Shown here one piece after another: positions 42,399 through 53,724 of a stretch of DNA of 64,000 nucleotides (position 1 is the stretch's first letter; every line of letters begins with the position of its first letter). Below the pieces are notes generated by a model. The model was given only the letters and a program-made list of their open reading frames with translations, was not told where the DNA came from and made no database searches. The position numbers were made by a program, and so were the translations under genes. This DNA is from Cellulomonas cellasea (lineage in GTDB: Bacteria > Actinomycetota > Actinomycetes > Actinomycetales > Cellulomonadaceae): contig NZ_JAUDBQ010000018.1 in NCBI RefSeq assembly GCF_030372105.1, forward strand, positions 1 through 64,000, read 5' to 3'.

Positions 42399-43514
42399 TC
42401 AGAGCAGGTCCTCGCGCCCCCGCTCGCGCCACCCGTCGACACCGGCCTTGACCTGCTGGGCCCGCTCCAAGGTCGTCACCAGCAGCGCGTCCGGGGTGTC
42501 CACGACCACCGCGTCGGGCACGCCGATCACCGTGACCGCGCGCCCGGAGGCCGGCGCCACCAGCGTGCCCGCGGCGTCGATGCGCAGCACCAGCGACTCG
42601 TCGCCCAACGTGCGGGCCGACGCGTCGGACTGCGCGGGCAGCAGCTCGGCGAGCGACGCGAAGTCGCCCACGTCGTCCCAGGTGAAGTCGCCCGGCACCA
42701 CTGCCACCCCGCCCGCGGCGGCGACCGGCTCGGCGATCGCGTGGTCGATGGCGATCCGGGTCAGCGTGGGCCACACCCGGCCCAGCACCTCGTCCCGCTG
42801 CGGGGTGTCCCATGCGGCGGCGATCTCGCGGAGCCCGTCGTGCAGCGTCGGCAGCTGCGCGTGGAGGTGGTCGAGCAGGGCGCGCGCCCGGACGATGAAC
42901 ATGCCGGCGTTCCAGCGGTACTCCCCCGTGGCGAGGTACTCCGCGGCGGTCTCGGCGTCGGGCTTCTCCGTGAACCCCTGGGCGTGGCGGACGCTCGGCG
43001 CGCCCTCGACGCCCAGCGGGGCGCCGGACCGGACGTAGCCGAACGCGGTCGACGGCCCCGTCGCCGCGATGCCCACCGTCACGACGTAGCCCGCGCGGGC
43101 GGCCTCGACACCCTCCCGCACGGCCCTGCCGAACTCCTCGGCCCCGTCGATCACCTGGTCGGCCGCGAACGACCCGAGCACGACGTCGCCGTGCCGCTGC
43201 TCGAGCACCGCCGCCGCCAGGCCGATCGCGGCCATGGAGTCGCGGGGCGACGGCTCGGCGAGCACGTCCTGCGGGCGCACCTCCGGGAGCTGCGCCTGCA
43301 CTGCGGCCTGGTGCCGGGCGCCGGTGACGACCATGACCCCGCCCTCGCCGGTGAGCGGCAGCAGCCGGTCGACGGTGCCCTGGAGCAAGGTGCGCCCGGT
43401 GCCCGTCAGGTCGTGCAGGAACTTCGGCGCGCCCGCGCGCGACAGGGGCCACAGGCGGGTTCCAGCCCCGCCCGCCGGGACGACGGCGTGGAAGCCGGGG
43501 ATCACGTCAGTCAT
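42399..43514 (-). CDS. manC: Mannose-1-phosphate guanylyltransferase
   Basis: A 371-residue GDP-mannose pyrophosphorylase. The signature AVVPAGGAGTRLWPLSRAGAPKFLHDL opens the nucleotidyltransferase domain; GSFAADQVI, FTEKPD, EYRWNAGMFIVRA and PGDFTWDDVGDFASL follow. Only the short beta region after it is present, without an isomerase domain, so it is the single-function form. It makes GDP-mannose for glycolipid, glycan and protein mannosylation. The ATG at 43514 has TACCCT 6 nt upstream. It is divergent from sdhC; a PIG-V-like mannosyltransferase lies at 57 kb, though such enzymes use lipid-linked mannose. Confidence 0.93.
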   Translation of the reverse strand: MTDVIPGFHAVVPAGGAGTRLWPLSRAGAPKFLHDLTGTGRTLLQGTVDRLLPLTGEGGVMVVTGARHQAAVQAQLPEVRPQDVLAEPSPRDSMAAIGLAAAVLEQRHGDVVLGSFAADQVIDGAEEFGRAVREGVEAARAGYVVTVGIAATGPSTAFGYVRSGAPLGVEGAPSVRHAQGFTEKPDAETAAEYLATGEYRWNAGMFIVRARALLDHLHAQLPTLHDGLREIAAAWDTPQRDEVLGRVWPTLTRIAIDHAIAEPVAAAGGVAVVPGDFTWDDVGDFASLAELLPAQSDASARTLGDESLVLRIDAAGTLVAPASGRAVTVIGVPDAVVVDTPDALLVTTLERAQQVKAGVDGWRERGREDLL

Positions 43515-43520
43515 CGGGCC

Positions 43521-43526
43521 AGGGTA
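43521..43526 (-). promoter_or_regulatory. -10 box TACCCT, leaderless type, for manC
   Basis: On the minus strand TACCCT ends 6 nt before the ATG at 43514, which argues against the longer in-frame start at 43589. Confidence 0.5.
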
Positions 43527-43574
43527 GCCATCACCAGCGGCGCGCCGGCCCAGCGGCGACTGCCCGGGGACTGC

Positions 43575-43590
43575 TGTGGACTTGGTCACA
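43575..43590. promoter_or_regulatory. CRP/GlxR-like site TGTGG-N6-TCACA upstream of sdhC
   Basis: TGTGGACTTGGTCACA matches the CRP/GlxR consensus TGTGA-N6-TCACA at nine of ten fixed positions. It lies between the divergent manC and sdhC genes, about 80 bp upstream of the probable sdhC transcription start and about 60 bp from the manC start. Confidence 0.5.
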
Positions 43591-43650
43591 TTGCGTCATC
43601 ACCCCGTGCGCCACGGTCCGCACTCGCCGCGGGCGGACGCGTCGTGTCAC

Positions 43651-43656
43651 TAGAGT
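43651..43656 (+). promoter_or_regulatory. Candidate -10 box TAGAGT for sdhCDAB
   Basis: TAGAGT lies 54 nt before the GTG at 43711, leaving room for a leader with its Shine-Dalgarno sequence. No good -35 is seen, which fits a promoter that needs an activator. Confidence 0.4.
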
Positions 43657-43710
43657 GGCCAGCGAAAAGGACAGTGTTGTCCCTCATCCGACTGCCAGGA
43701 GGCTCTCCAC

Positions 43711-44091
43711 GTGCCCACCGCACCGGCCGGCACGCTCTACCGAGGGCGTGAAGGCATGTGGTCGTGGGTCGCGCACCGCGTGACCGGCGTCCTCATCTTC
43801 TTCTTCCTGCTCGTCCACGTGCTCGACACGGCGTTGGTCCGCGTCTCCCCGGAGGCGTACAACGCCGTCATCGGCACGTACAAGAACCCCATCATGGGCC
43901 TCGGCGAGGCCGGCCTCGTCGCCGCCATCGTCTTCCACGCCTTCAACGGAGTGCGGATCATGCTCGTCGACTTCTGGGTCAAGGGACCGAAGTACCAGCG
44001 GGTCATGCTGTACGTCGTGCTAGGGCTGTTCGTCGTGACCATGGCCGGCTTCCTGCCGCGCCACCTGGGCCACGTCTTCGGGGGCGCCTGA
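43711..44091 (+). CDS. sdhC: Succinate dehydrogenase cytochrome b556 subunit
   Basis: A 126-residue membrane anchor with three helices. The N-terminal YRGREGMWSWVAHRVTGVLIFFFLLVHVLDT is the typical SdhC start with a quinone-site Ser/Arg region, and the second helix FHAFNGVRIMLVDFW carries the heme-ligand His. It anchors SdhAB to the membrane and helps pass electrons to quinone. The GTG is preceded by AGGAGG at a good distance. Its stop overlaps the sdhD start (TGATG). Confidence 0.93.
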   Translation: MPTAPAGTLYRGREGMWSWVAHRVTGVLIFFFLLVHVLDTALVRVSPEAYNAVIGTYKNPIMGLGEAGLVAAIVFHAFNGVRIMLVDFWVKGPKYQRVMLYVVLGLFVVTMAGFLPRHLGHVFGGA

Positions 44092-44543
44092 TGACCACCA
44101 TCGCCGAGCCGCGGTCGCCTCGCGCGCCCCGCAGCGGCCGCGCCACCACGCGCGGCAACTTCGAGTTGTACGGCTGGATCTTCATGCGGGTGTCAGGCGT
44201 CGTCCTGATCGTCCTCATCTTCGGGCACCTGTTCGTCAACCTGGTGCAGGGCGAGGGCATCAACGCCGTCGACTTCGGCTTCGTCGCCGGTAAATGGGCG
44301 TCGCCGCTGTGGCAGATCTGGGACCTGCTCATGCTGTGGCTCGCGATGATCCACGGCGCCAACGGGGTGCGCACCATCATCAACGACTACGCCGAACGGG
44401 ACGGTGTGCGCCTCGCGCTCAAGGCCGCCCTGGTCGCGTCGCTCGTCGTCGTGGTGGTGCTCGGCACCCTCGTCATCTTCACGTTCGACCCGTGCCCGCC
44501 CGAGAGCCCGGCGAACCTGCTCCCCTCGTTCTGCTCCGCCTGA
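44091..44543 (+). CDS. sdhD: Succinate dehydrogenase membrane anchor subunit
   Basis: A 150-residue protein with three membrane helices after a ~30-residue basic tail. The motif [18 protein letters not shown] after helix two is conserved in SdhD (quinone-site Asp-Tyr and heme-side His). It pairs with SdhC in the membrane domain of complex II. The ATG shares one base with the sdhC stop. It is followed by an 79-bp gap with a Shine-Dalgarno sequence for sdhA, so sdhA translation is initiated independently. Confidence 0.93.
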   Translation: MTTIAEPRSPRAPRSGRATTRGNFELYGWIFMRVSGVVLIVLIFGHLFVNLVQGEGINAVDFGFVAGKWASPLWQIWDLLMLWLAMIHGANGVRTIINDYAERDGVRLALKAALVASLVVVVVLGTLVIFTFDPCPPESPANLLPSFCSA

Positions 44544-44622
44544 CCGCCGGCGCCGCCCGCCCCTCGCGGCGGGCGGCGCCGGCGCGTCTCGCACCGAACC
44601 GCCACAGGAGGCATCGACACCG

Positions 44623-46533
44623 ATGCAGACCCATCAGTACGACGTCGTGATCGTGGGCGCAGGCGGCGCGGGGATGCGCGCCGCCCTCGAGTCCTCCGGC
44701 CGCACCCGCACGGCCGTCATCTCCAAGCTCTACCCGACGCGCTCCCACACGGGAGCCGCGCAGGGCGGCATGTGCGCCGCCCTCGCGAACGTCGAGGAGG
44801 ACAACTGGGAATGGCACACCTTCGACACGGTCAAGGGCGGTGACTACCTCGTCGACCAGGACGCCGCCGAGATCATGGCCAAGGAGGCCATCGACGCGGT
44901 GCTCGACCTGGAGAAGATGGGCCTGCCGTTCAACCGCACGCCCGAGGGCAAGATCGACCAGCGCCGGTTCGGCGGCCACACCCGCAACCACGGCGAGAGC
45001 GCCGTGCGCCGCTCGTGCTACGCCGCGGACCGCACCGGCCACATGATCCTGCAGACGCTGTACCAGCAGTGCGTCAAGCAGGACGTGGAGTTCTTCAACG
45101 AGTTCTACGTGCTCGACCTGCTGCTCTCCCACGACCTCGTCGACGGCGACGTGCCGGAGGGCGAGGACGTGGCCGTCAGCGGCGTCATCGCCTACGAGCT
45201 GGCCACCGGGGAGATCCACCTGTTCCGCGCCAAGTCCGTGGTCCTGGCCACCGGCGGCGCCGGCAAGATCTTCAAGACGACCTCCAACGCCCACACCCTC
45301 ACCGGTGACGGCATGGCGCTGGCCTACCGCCGCGGCCTGCCGCTCGAGGACATGGAGTTCTTCCAGTTCCACCCGACAGGCCTGGCGGGGCTGGGCATCC
45401 TGCTCTCCGAGGCCGCGCGCGGCGAGGGCGGCATCCTGCGCAACTCGGATGGCGAGCGCTTCATGGAGCGCTACGCCCCCACCATCAAGGACCTCGCGCC
45501 CCGCGACATCGTCGCCCGGTCGATGGCCCTGGAGGTCCGTGAGGGACGCGGCGCGGGCCCGAACAAGGACTACGTGCTGCTCGACCTGACGCACCTGGAG
45601 CCCGCGCACATCGACGCGAAGCTCCCGGACATCACCGAGTTCGCGCGCACCTACCTGGGCATCGAGCCGTACACCGAGCCCATCCCCGTCTACCCGACGG
45701 CGCACTACGCGATGGGCGGCGTGCCGACCAACGTCACCGCCGAGGTGCTGCGCAACAACACGGACGTGGTCAAGGGCCTGTACGCCGCCGGCGAGGTCGC
45801 CTGCGTGTCCGTGCACGGCTCCAACCGGCTGGGCACCAACTCGCTGCTCGACATCAACGTGTTCGGCAAGCGCGCGGGAATCGCCGCCGCCGCCTACGCC
45901 GCCACCGCCGAGTGGGTCGAGGTCCCCGAGGACCCGGAGAGCGGCGTGGTCGCCGAGCTCCTGGAGATGCGCGAGCGCCCGTCCGGCGAGCGCGTGGCCG
46001 ACGTGCGCCGCGACCTGCAGCAGACCATGGACACCAACGCGCAGGTGTTCCGCACCGAGGAGTCGCTGCTCCAGGCGCTGGCGGACGTCCGCGAGCTGCA
46101 GGAGCGGTACACGAACGTCTCCGTGCAGGACAAGAGCAGCACGTTCAACACCGACCTGCTCGAGGCCCTCGAGCTGGGCTTCCTGCTCGACATCGCGGAG
46201 GTCGTCGTCGTCGGCGCCCTCAACCGCAACGAGTCCCGCGGCGGGCACTTCCGCGAGGACTACCCGGACCGCGACGACGCCGGCTACATGAAGCACACGA
46301 TGGCCTACCGCCGACGCCCCGGCGTGCTGGCCCCGTCCGAGCCGGTGGCCGTGGCCATCGCCGCCGCTGCCACGCCCGGCGCCGAGGGCGCGGTGCTGAC
46401 CGCGGACCAGGGCGGCGAGCTCGTCGACGTCCTCAGCGGGCCGGGATCGGCCGCGCCCGGCGCCTTCGACGTCAGCCTCGGGTACAAGCCCGTGGTCATG
46501 ACCCGGTACCAGCCGATGGAGCGTAAGTACTGA
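44623..46533 (+). CDS. sdhA: Succinate dehydrogenase flavoprotein subunit
   Basis: A 636-residue catalytic subunit that oxidises succinate to fumarate. The FAD-binding [17 protein letters not shown], the covalent-FAD His region [13 protein letters not shown], the substrate loop around [10 protein letters not shown], the catalytic [18 protein letters not shown]-like [14 protein letters not shown] and [10 protein letters not shown] are in order. The C-terminus reads [15 protein letters not shown]. It is a little longer than the usual ~590 residues owing to an Ala/Gly-rich insertion before the last strand. CAGGAGG precedes the ATG, and the stop overlaps the sdhB start by one base. Confidence 0.96.
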   Translation: MQTHQYDVVIVGAGGAGMRAALESSGRTRTAVISKLYPTRSHTGAAQGGMCAALANVEEDNWEWHTFDTVKGGDYLVDQDAAEIMAKEAIDAVLDLEKMGLPFNRTPEGKIDQRRFGGHTRNHGESAVRRSCYAADRTGHMILQTLYQQCVKQDVEFFNEFYVLDLLLSHDLVDGDVPEGEDVAVSGVIAYELATGEIHLFRAKSVVLATGGAGKIFKTTSNAHTLTGDGMALAYRRGLPLEDMEFFQFHPTGLAGLGILLSEAARGEGGILRNSDGERFMERYAPTIKDLAPRDIVARSMALEVREGRGAGPNKDYVLLDLTHLEPAHIDAKLPDITEFARTYLGIEPYTEPIPVYPTAHYAMGGVPTNVTAEVLRNNTDVVKGLYAAGEVACVSVHGSNRLGTNSLLDINVFGKRAGIAAAAYAATAEWVEVPEDPESGVVAELLEMRERPSGERVADVRRDLQQTMDTNAQVFRTEESLLQALADVRELQERYTNVSVQDKSSTFNTDLLEALELGFLLDIAEVVVVGALNRNESRGGHFREDYPDRDDAGYMKHTMAYRRRPGVLAPSEPVAVAIAAAATPGAEGAVLTADQGGELVDVLSGPGSAAPGAFDVSLGYKPVVMTRYQPMERKY

Positions 46534-47300
46534 TGACTGCCACCCTCGACGCCGCGGTCTCCGAGACCACCGAGATCGGCGCGGTCCCCAGCTTCGACGT
46601 GACGCTGCGCATCCGCCGGTTCCTGCCCGACACCCACGGGGACGACGCCTACTGGGAGGAGTTCACGGTCACGGCCCACGGCACAGACCGGCTCCTGGAC
46701 GCCCTGCACAAGGTCAAGTGGGAGCACGACGGGTCGCTCACGTTCCGCCGGTCCTGCGCGCACGGCGTGTGCGGCTCGGACGCCATGCGCATCAACGGGC
46801 GCAACCGGCTCGCGTGCAAGGCCCTGCTCAAGGACCTCAACCCCGGCAAGCCGATCATCGTCGAGCCGATCAAGGGCCTGCCCGTGATCAAGGACCTCGT
46901 GGTGGACATGGAGCCGTTCTTCGCCTCCTACCGCGAGATCATGCCGTTCCTCATCACCGAGGGGAACGCGCCGACCAAGGAGCGCCTGCAGTCCGCCGCC
47001 CAGCGCGAGCGGTTCGACGACACCACCAAGTGCATCCTGTGCGCGGCGTGCACGTCCTCCTGCCCGGTGTTCTGGACCGACGGGCAATACTTCGGCCCCG
47101 CCGCGATCGTCAACGCGCACCGGTTCATCTTCGACAGCCGCGACGAGGGCGGCGCGCAGCGCCTGGAGATCCTCAACGACAAGGAGGGCGTGTGGCGCTG
47201 CCGCACCACCTTCAACTGCACTGAGGCGTGCCCGCGCGGCATCGAGGTCACCAAGGCGATCCAGGAGGTCAAGCGGGCGATGATCACCCGCGCCTTCTGA
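46533..47300 (+). CDS. sdhB: Succinate dehydrogenase iron-sulfur subunit
   Basis: A 255-residue subunit that relays electrons from FAD to quinone. The [2Fe-2S] site is RRSCAHGVCGSDAMRINGRNRLAC, with Asp in place of the third Cys as in the E. coli protein. The C-terminal domain carries TKCILCAACTSSCPVFW and FNCTEACPRGI for the [4Fe-4S] and [3Fe-4S] clusters. It is the last gene of sdhCDAB and is followed by a strong bidirectional terminator. Confidence 0.97.
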   Translation: MTATLDAAVSETTEIGAVPSFDVTLRIRRFLPDTHGDDAYWEEFTVTAHGTDRLLDALHKVKWEHDGSLTFRRSCAHGVCGSDAMRINGRNRLACKALLKDLNPGKPIIVEPIKGLPVIKDLVVDMEPFFASYREIMPFLITEGNAPTKERLQSAAQRERFDDTTKCILCAACTSSCPVFWTDGQYFGPAAIVNAHRFIFDSRDEGGAQRLEILNDKEGVWRCRTTFNCTEACPRGIEVTKAIQEVKRAMITRAF

Positions 47301-47312
47301 CCTGGGCTGTCA

Positions 47313-47358
47313 ACGCGACGAGAGCGCCGTCCCACCCGGGCCGGCGCTCTCGTCGCGT
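47313..47358. terminator. Bidirectional hairpin terminator after sdhB
   Basis: A perfect 17-bp inverted repeat (47313-47329 with 47342-47358), core CGACGAGAGCGCCG, with a 12-nt loop lies between the convergent sdhB and yihY genes. Confidence 0.8.
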
Positions 47359-47383
47359 CGCGGGCCGCCGCGACGGCCAGGGC

Positions 47384-48415
47384 TCACGCCGACGCGGCGG
47401 CGGCCTCGGTGTCGTCCTCGGCGGCCACCGCGGGCGGGTCAGCCGTCCACGCGGCGGCCAGCAGCACGATGCGCGACATCAGGTTGACCCACACCAGCAG
47501 CGTCACCACGGCGGCGAACGAGGCCAGCAGGGCGTTCCGGTCCGCGCCCCGGGCCACCAGCGACGTGCCGGCGATGCGCATCGCCCCCAGTCCGACGGCG
47601 GCGATCAACGCCCCGCCCAGCAGGTCCCGGAACGGCGGGCGCTGCCCCGCGAGCACCCAGACGATCAACATGAACGTGCCGACGTCCACCACGAAGCCCG
47701 CCGCGACGACGAGCACCTGCACGACGGCGCCGGCGCCCTCCGTCACCCCGAAGAACCGCAGCACGCTGTCGGCCAGGGACGACGCGGCCACGCTGAGCAC
47801 CGCCGAGAGCAGCACCGCCAGGGCCAGCCCCACGAAGCCGGCCAGGTCGCGCGCCTTGCCGAGCAGCGCGTTCTCCGGCATCTTCCCGGCGTCGAACATG
47901 GCCCGCACGGCAGTGCGCAGCGACGACAGCGCCGACGTCGCGCTGACCAGCAGCACCACGGCGGCGATGAGACCGGTCAGGTTCAGGCCGGTGCTGAGCT
48001 GCAGGGAGTCCGGCTCCAGCAGCCCAGAACCCGAGCCGGTGTCGACGAGGCCCGGCAGATTCGCCGCCACCGCGTCCAGCATGTCCTCGCGCAGCGCGTC
48101 GTTGCTGCCCAGCACCGCCATGAACACGGTGTACCCGATCGTCAGCCCGGCGAAGACGGAGAACAGCGTGGCGTAGGCGATCCCACCCGTCAGCACACCA
48201 CCCCCGGCGGCCCCGAACCGGGCGTTCGCGCGCGCCGCGCGCGTCTGGTTCCACCAGGCCACCACTCGGCGGATCCAGGCGGTGAGGGCCGTCACCCGGC
48301 CCCGCAGCCCTCCGGGGGAGCCCTGGGGCCCCGCAGCCGCACTCTCGGTGGCGGACGCCTTGACGTGCGCCTGACCTGCACCGATGGGCGTGTGGGGGTC
48401 CGACTGGGCGATCAT
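47384..48415 (-). CDS. YihY/BrkB family inner membrane protein
   Basis: A 343-residue polytopic protein with six hydrophobic segments and a ~60-residue N-terminal tail. GGGVLTGGIAYATLFSVFAGLTIGYTVFM and RTAVRAMFDAGK are typical of the YihY/virulence factor BrkB family, once misannotated as RNase BN. The C-terminal VTLLVWVNLMSRIVLLAAAWTAD ends the membrane part. The function is unknown. The ATG follows TAGGGT by 6 nt; this box overlaps the stop of the gene upstream, so it has its own promoter. Confidence 0.9.
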   Translation of the reverse strand: MIAQSDPHTPIGAGQAHVKASATESAAAGPQGSPGGLRGRVTALTAWIRRVVAWWNQTRAARANARFGAAGGGVLTGGIAYATLFSVFAGLTIGYTVFMAVLGSNDALREDMLDAVAANLPGLVDTGSGSGLLEPDSLQLSTGLNLTGLIAAVVLLVSATSALSSLRTAVRAMFDAGKMPENALLGKARDLAGFVGLALAVLLSAVLSVAASSLADSVLRFFGVTEGAGAVVQVLVVAAGFVVDVGTFMLIVWVLAGQRPPFRDLLGGALIAAVGLGAMRIAGTSLVARGADRNALLASFAAVVTLLVWVNLMSRIVLLAAAWTADPPAVAAEDDTEAAAASA

Positions 48416-48424
48416 CCCCCGACC

Positions 48425-50555
<2,131 letters not shown>

Positions 50556-50561
50556 GAGGCT

Positions 50562-50567
50562 AGGCTA
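50562..50567 (-). promoter_or_regulatory. -10 box TAGCCT, leaderless type, for tatB
   Basis: On the minus strand TAGCCT ends 6 nt before the GTG at 50555, in the 21-bp gap after the htrA-type gene. Confidence 0.5.
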
Positions 50568-50576
50568 CCCGCCCCT

Positions 50577-51959
50577 TCAGGAGCCCGAGGACTCGTCGAG
50601 CACGACGCGGACGTCACGCTCGTCGTCGCCGGTGCGAACTCTCAGCACCACGGTGTCCCCGGGGGTCTTCGCGCGGATCGCCACGATCAGCTCGTCGGGG
50701 TCCGTGACCGGCCGCCCGTCGATGGCCAGGATCACGTCGCCGCTGCGGATTCCGGCGTTGTCCGCGGGGCCGCGCGGCGTCACGGGCGCGGTGCCGCCCT
50801 GCGCGTCGGCGGCGACCTGGACGCCCTCGCCCGCATATCGCTGGTCCAGCAGCACGCCGATGATCGGGTACGTGGCCGCGCCCGTCTCGATGAGCTGCTC
50901 GGCGGTGCGCCGGGCTTGGTTCGAGGGGATCGCGAATCCGAGCCCGATGCTGCCGCTGGAGCCGCTGAACGAGCCCGGTGGCTGGGCGATCGCCGAGTTC
51001 ACGCCGATCACCTCGCCGGACGCGTTGACGAGCGGGCCGCCGGAGTTCCCCGGGTTGATCGCGGCGTCCGTCTGGATCGCGTTGATGAACGCCGTGTCCG
51101 TGTCGGCGCCGCCTGCGGAGACCGGGCGGTTCAGCGCGCTGACGATGCCGGTGGTCACGGTGCCCTCGAGGCCGAGGGGCGCGCCGACGGCGATCACCGG
51201 GTCGCCCACCACGGCGAGGTCGGAGTCGCCGAGGGCCAGGGGCACCAGGCCGGTGCGCTCCACCTTGAGCACCGCGATGTCGTAGTCGGCCGTCTGGCCG
51301 ACGATGGTGGCGGGCTCCTCGGTGCCGTCCCCGAACAGCACCACAGTCGTGGCGCCGGCTGCCGTCGCGTCGGCGACGACGTGGTGGTTGGTCAGGACGT
51401 AGCCGTCCTGGCGCAACACGAACCCGGAGCCGGTCGACGTGCCGTTGGGGCCGACCACCTCGATGGACACCACGCTCGGCAGCACCACAGCCGCGATGCC
51501 CGCGACGCTCTCGGGGGCGCGGTCCCCCGCGCCGGTGGACACCGTCACCGGCAGCCCCGCCTCGGCGAGGCGGCCGTCGTCGAACACCCGGCTGCTGACC
51601 ACGCCCCCCGTGGCGCCGGCCACGAGGGCGACCACCACGAGCAGCACGACCCAGCCCAGCGGCAGCCCGGCGCGGCGCTGGCGGACGGGCGCGGGCGCCG
51701 GCGCCGGGACGTCGACGCCCCCATCGTCGCCGGGCCAGCGCGGGCCGTCGTCGAACGTGGGCACAGGAACGTGCGCGGGCGCGGGCGCCGCGGGGGCGAA
51801 CGGCGCGGGTGGGCCGTACGGCGCCGCGACGTGCGAGGGCGCCGCGAACGGGTTGGGGGCCGGGTTCGGGGCCGGAGCCGGGACCGGCGAGGGCGCGGCG
51901 AACTGCGCTGGCGCCGGCGGCGGCGTGTGCCCGCTGAAGGGCTGCTCGGGGTGGGTCAT
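50577..51959 (-). CDS. htrA: HtrA/DegP-type membrane-anchored serine protease with PDZ domain
   Basis: A 460-residue protein: a Pro/Ala-rich cytoplasmic tail of ~115 residues, one membrane helix (WVVLLVVVALVAGATGGVV), a trypsin-like domain and a C-terminal PDZ domain. The catalytic triad is His in VLTNHHVVA, Asp in ADYDIAVLKV and Ser in INPGNSGGPLV. PDZ landmarks include NAGIRSGDVILAIDG. It should degrade or refold misfolded proteins outside the membrane. The ATG overlaps the anti-sigma stop (ATGA), so it is part of the envelope stress operon. Confidence 0.95.
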   Translation of the reverse strand: MTHPEQPFSGHTPPPAPAQFAAPSPVPAPAPNPAPNPFAAPSHVAAPYGPPAPFAPAAPAPAHVPVPTFDDGPRWPGDDGGVDVPAPAPAPVRQRRAGLPLGWVVLLVVVALVAGATGGVVSSRVFDDGRLAEAGLPVTVSTGAGDRAPESVAGIAAVVLPSVVSIEVVGPNGTSTGSGFVLRQDGYVLTNHHVVADATAAGATTVVLFGDGTEEPATIVGQTADYDIAVLKVERTGLVPLALGDSDLAVVGDPVIAVGAPLGLEGTVTTGIVSALNRPVSAGGADTDTAFINAIQTDAAINPGNSGGPLVNASGEVIGVNSAIAQPPGSFSGSSGSIGLGFAIPSNQARRTAEQLIETGAATYPIIGVLLDQRYAGEGVQVAADAQGGTAPVTPRGPADNAGIRSGDVILAIDGRPVTDPDELIVAIRAKTPGDTVVLRVRTGDDERDVRVVLDESSGS

Positions 51960-52927
51960 CGCTGCTGCAACGCCTGGGTCACGGTGTCCCATCCTCGGCT
52001 GATCCTGGCCGGCAGGCCGTCGTCGAATTGTCCACCGGGGAACCCGGCCACCACAGACTGCACCGTCTCCGAGCCGGAGGCGGCCACCACCTCCACCACG
52101 AGGTCGCCAGCCTGCCACGCAGCGTGCCAGGGCTGCTCGGAGAGCACGTACAGCGTCCGGTCACCGAGAACGACCTGCGTCACGCCCTCCAGCGCCTGGG
52201 TGTCGAGGCGCCCCGGCTGCTCGGTGAGGACCGCGTCGACCCCGGGACCGGACAGGTCCACCTCCAGGCGGGAGCCGCCCTCGCTGATCTGCACGTCGGT
52301 GACAGTCCACCCGTCGGGCAGGGTGACCGGGCACTGCCAGCCCTCGGCGCGCAGCGCGGCCAGCGCGTCCCCCGCCGCGACGTCGTCCCCCACCGCCTGC
52401 GATGCGCCGCCGGCCGCGCCCGCGGCGAGCGCCGCGAGGCTGGCCGCACGCTCGCCCGACTCGTGGCCGAGCAGCGTCAACGCCTGCGCGGGGTGGCTCG
52501 ACGGCAGCACCGACGGCTGGTCGCCCAACAGGAACAGCCCGCCGCAAGCGACCCCGACGCCCGCGACCGCGGCGACGACCGCCCGCACCGGCCCACGCCG
52601 CGTCAGGTCGCCGGTGATCGCATGCGGCGCCGTGAACGCCGCCGCCCGGGCGTGGGCCCCGGAGGAGACCGGCGAGGCGAACGGGTCCCGGCGCGGCTGC
52701 GGCTCCGTTGGCTGCCCGCCGGCCAACGACAGCAGCCGGTCGGTGAGGTCGGGGGCCGGGCGCACGTCACGGGCCTGCGCGAGCGCGCTGCGGGCCGTGC
52801 GGGCCGCGGCGAGCTCCGCCGCGCACTCCGGGCACATCGCGACGTGGGCCAAGGCACGCTCCGTCGCGGCGGGCGGCAACTGGCCGTCGACGAGCGCAGA
52901 GATCCAGGTGCCCAAGTGCGTGGTCAT
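51956..52927 (-). CDS. Anti-sigma factor with zinc-finger (ZAS) domain
   Basis: A 323-residue protein. The N-terminal H28-x3-C32-x2-C35 (HVAMCPEC) is the zinc-binding anti-sigma motif that clamps an ECF sigma factor. A single membrane helix at about residues 115-137 ([22 protein letters not shown]) is followed by a ~185-residue extracytoplasmic domain resembling RseA/RsiX-type sensors. It should hold SigE at the membrane until envelope stress. It overlaps sigE upstream and the htrA gene downstream by 4 bp each. The position equals that of mycobacterial RseA, which however lacks this long outer domain. Confidence 0.88.
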   Translation of the reverse strand: MTTHLGTWISALVDGQLPPAATERALAHVAMCPECAAELAAARTARSALAQARDVRPAPDLTDRLLSLAGGQPTEPQPRRDPFASPVSSGAHARAAAFTAPHAITGDLTRRGPVRAVVAAVAGVGVACGGLFLLGDQPSVLPSSHPAQALTLLGHESGERAASLAALAAGAAGGASQAVGDDVAAGDALAALRAEGWQCPVTLPDGWTVTDVQISEGGSRLEVDLSGPGVDAVLTEQPGRLDTQALEGVTQVVLGDRTLYVLSEQPWHAAWQAGDLVVEVVAASGSETVQSVVAGFPGGQFDDGLPARISRGWDTVTQALQQR

Positions 52928-53535
52928 CGGGACACCGCCGGCGCGTCGAGGGCATCCGGGGCGAGCACCGGCTGGTCGAGGTCGTCGCCCTCCAGCCGGC
53001 CCGGCGCGCGGTGCTCGAGCGCCACCCGCAGCCGCGCCCGCGCCCGGTGGATACGCGAGCGCACCGTCCCGAGCTTGATGCCGAGGGTGACGGCGATCTC
53101 CTCGTAGGACAGGCCCTCGATGTCGCAGAGCACCACGGCGGCGCGGTACTCGGGGGGCAGCGCGTCGAGCGCGCGCTGCACGTCGTGGTCGAGGTTGTCG
53201 TGCTCATACGCCCGCTCCGGCGAGTGCCGGCCCTCAGCGGCGGGATAGCGGTCGCTGTCCTCGCCCATCGCGTCCATGCGGATGCGCTGCTTGCGCCGCA
53301 TCTGGTCGAGGAAGAGGTTGGTGGTGATGCGGTGCAGCCACCCCTCGAAGGTGCCCGGGGTGTACGTCGACAACGAGCGGAAGACGCGCACGAACACCTC
53401 CTGCGTGAGGTCCTCCGCGTCGTGCTGGTTGCCGGTCAGGCGGTACGCGAGCCGGTACACCCGCGCGGAGTGGTCCCGGACGATCTGCTCCCATGACGGC
53501 GCCTGCCACGGCTGCTCGGTCGCGGAGCCTGTCAT
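52924..53535 (-). CDS. sigE: ECF RNA polymerase sigma factor SigE
   Basis: A 203-residue ECF sigma factor. Region 2 is [32 protein letters not shown] with the [20 protein letters not shown] core; region 4 is [51 protein letters not shown]. It should direct RNA polymerase to envelope-stress promoters. The ATG at 53535 is chosen over the TTG one codon earlier because GGGAGG lies at good distance. It heads the sigE-anti-sigma-htrA operon and is divergent from the O-methyltransferase gene, as sigE is in M. tuberculosis. Confidence 0.95.
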   Translation of the reverse strand: MTGSATEQPWQAPSWEQIVRDHSARVYRLAYRLTGNQHDAEDLTQEVFVRVFRSLSTYTPGTFEGWLHRITTNLFLDQMRRKQRIRMDAMGEDSDRYPAAEGRHSPERAYEHDNLDHDVQRALDALPPEYRAAVVLCDIEGLSYEEIAVTLGIKLGTVRSRIHRARARLRVALEHRAPGRLEGDDLDQPVLAPDALDAPAVSR

Positions 53536-53664
53536 CAAGGTCCTCCCTGGTCGCCACGCCTGGTCGGCGTGCGAGGACCCCTAGTGTCCCAGGCCCACGC
53601 CAAAACTTCGAATACCGGGGCTGCGCGACCGGGGGCGCCTCCCGCTCCCCCGCGGGCGCGGCAC

Positions 53665-53670
53665 TAGGCT
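53665..53670 (+). promoter_or_regulatory. Candidate -10 box TAGGCT for the O-methyltransferase gene
   Basis: TAGGCT lies 54 nt upstream of the putative ATC start and leaves a leader of about 48 nt that includes GGGAGG at 53714-53719. Confidence 0.35.
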
Positions 53671-53724
53671 GGCGCTCGACTGCGATCATCTCCGAGCATC
53701 GCCATCGAGCCCCGGGAGGCTGCC

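Noticed and set aside
41147-42442. Longer M20 protein starting at 42442
   Set aside because: That start would overlap the manC coding end by 44 bp, and the extra N-terminus has no family similarity; the GTG at 42340 has a -10 box at 6 nt.
53536-53724. Autoregulatory SigE-type promoter (GGAAC-N16-CGTT) in front of sigE
   Set aside because: No such pair is visible on the minus strand at an acceptable distance.
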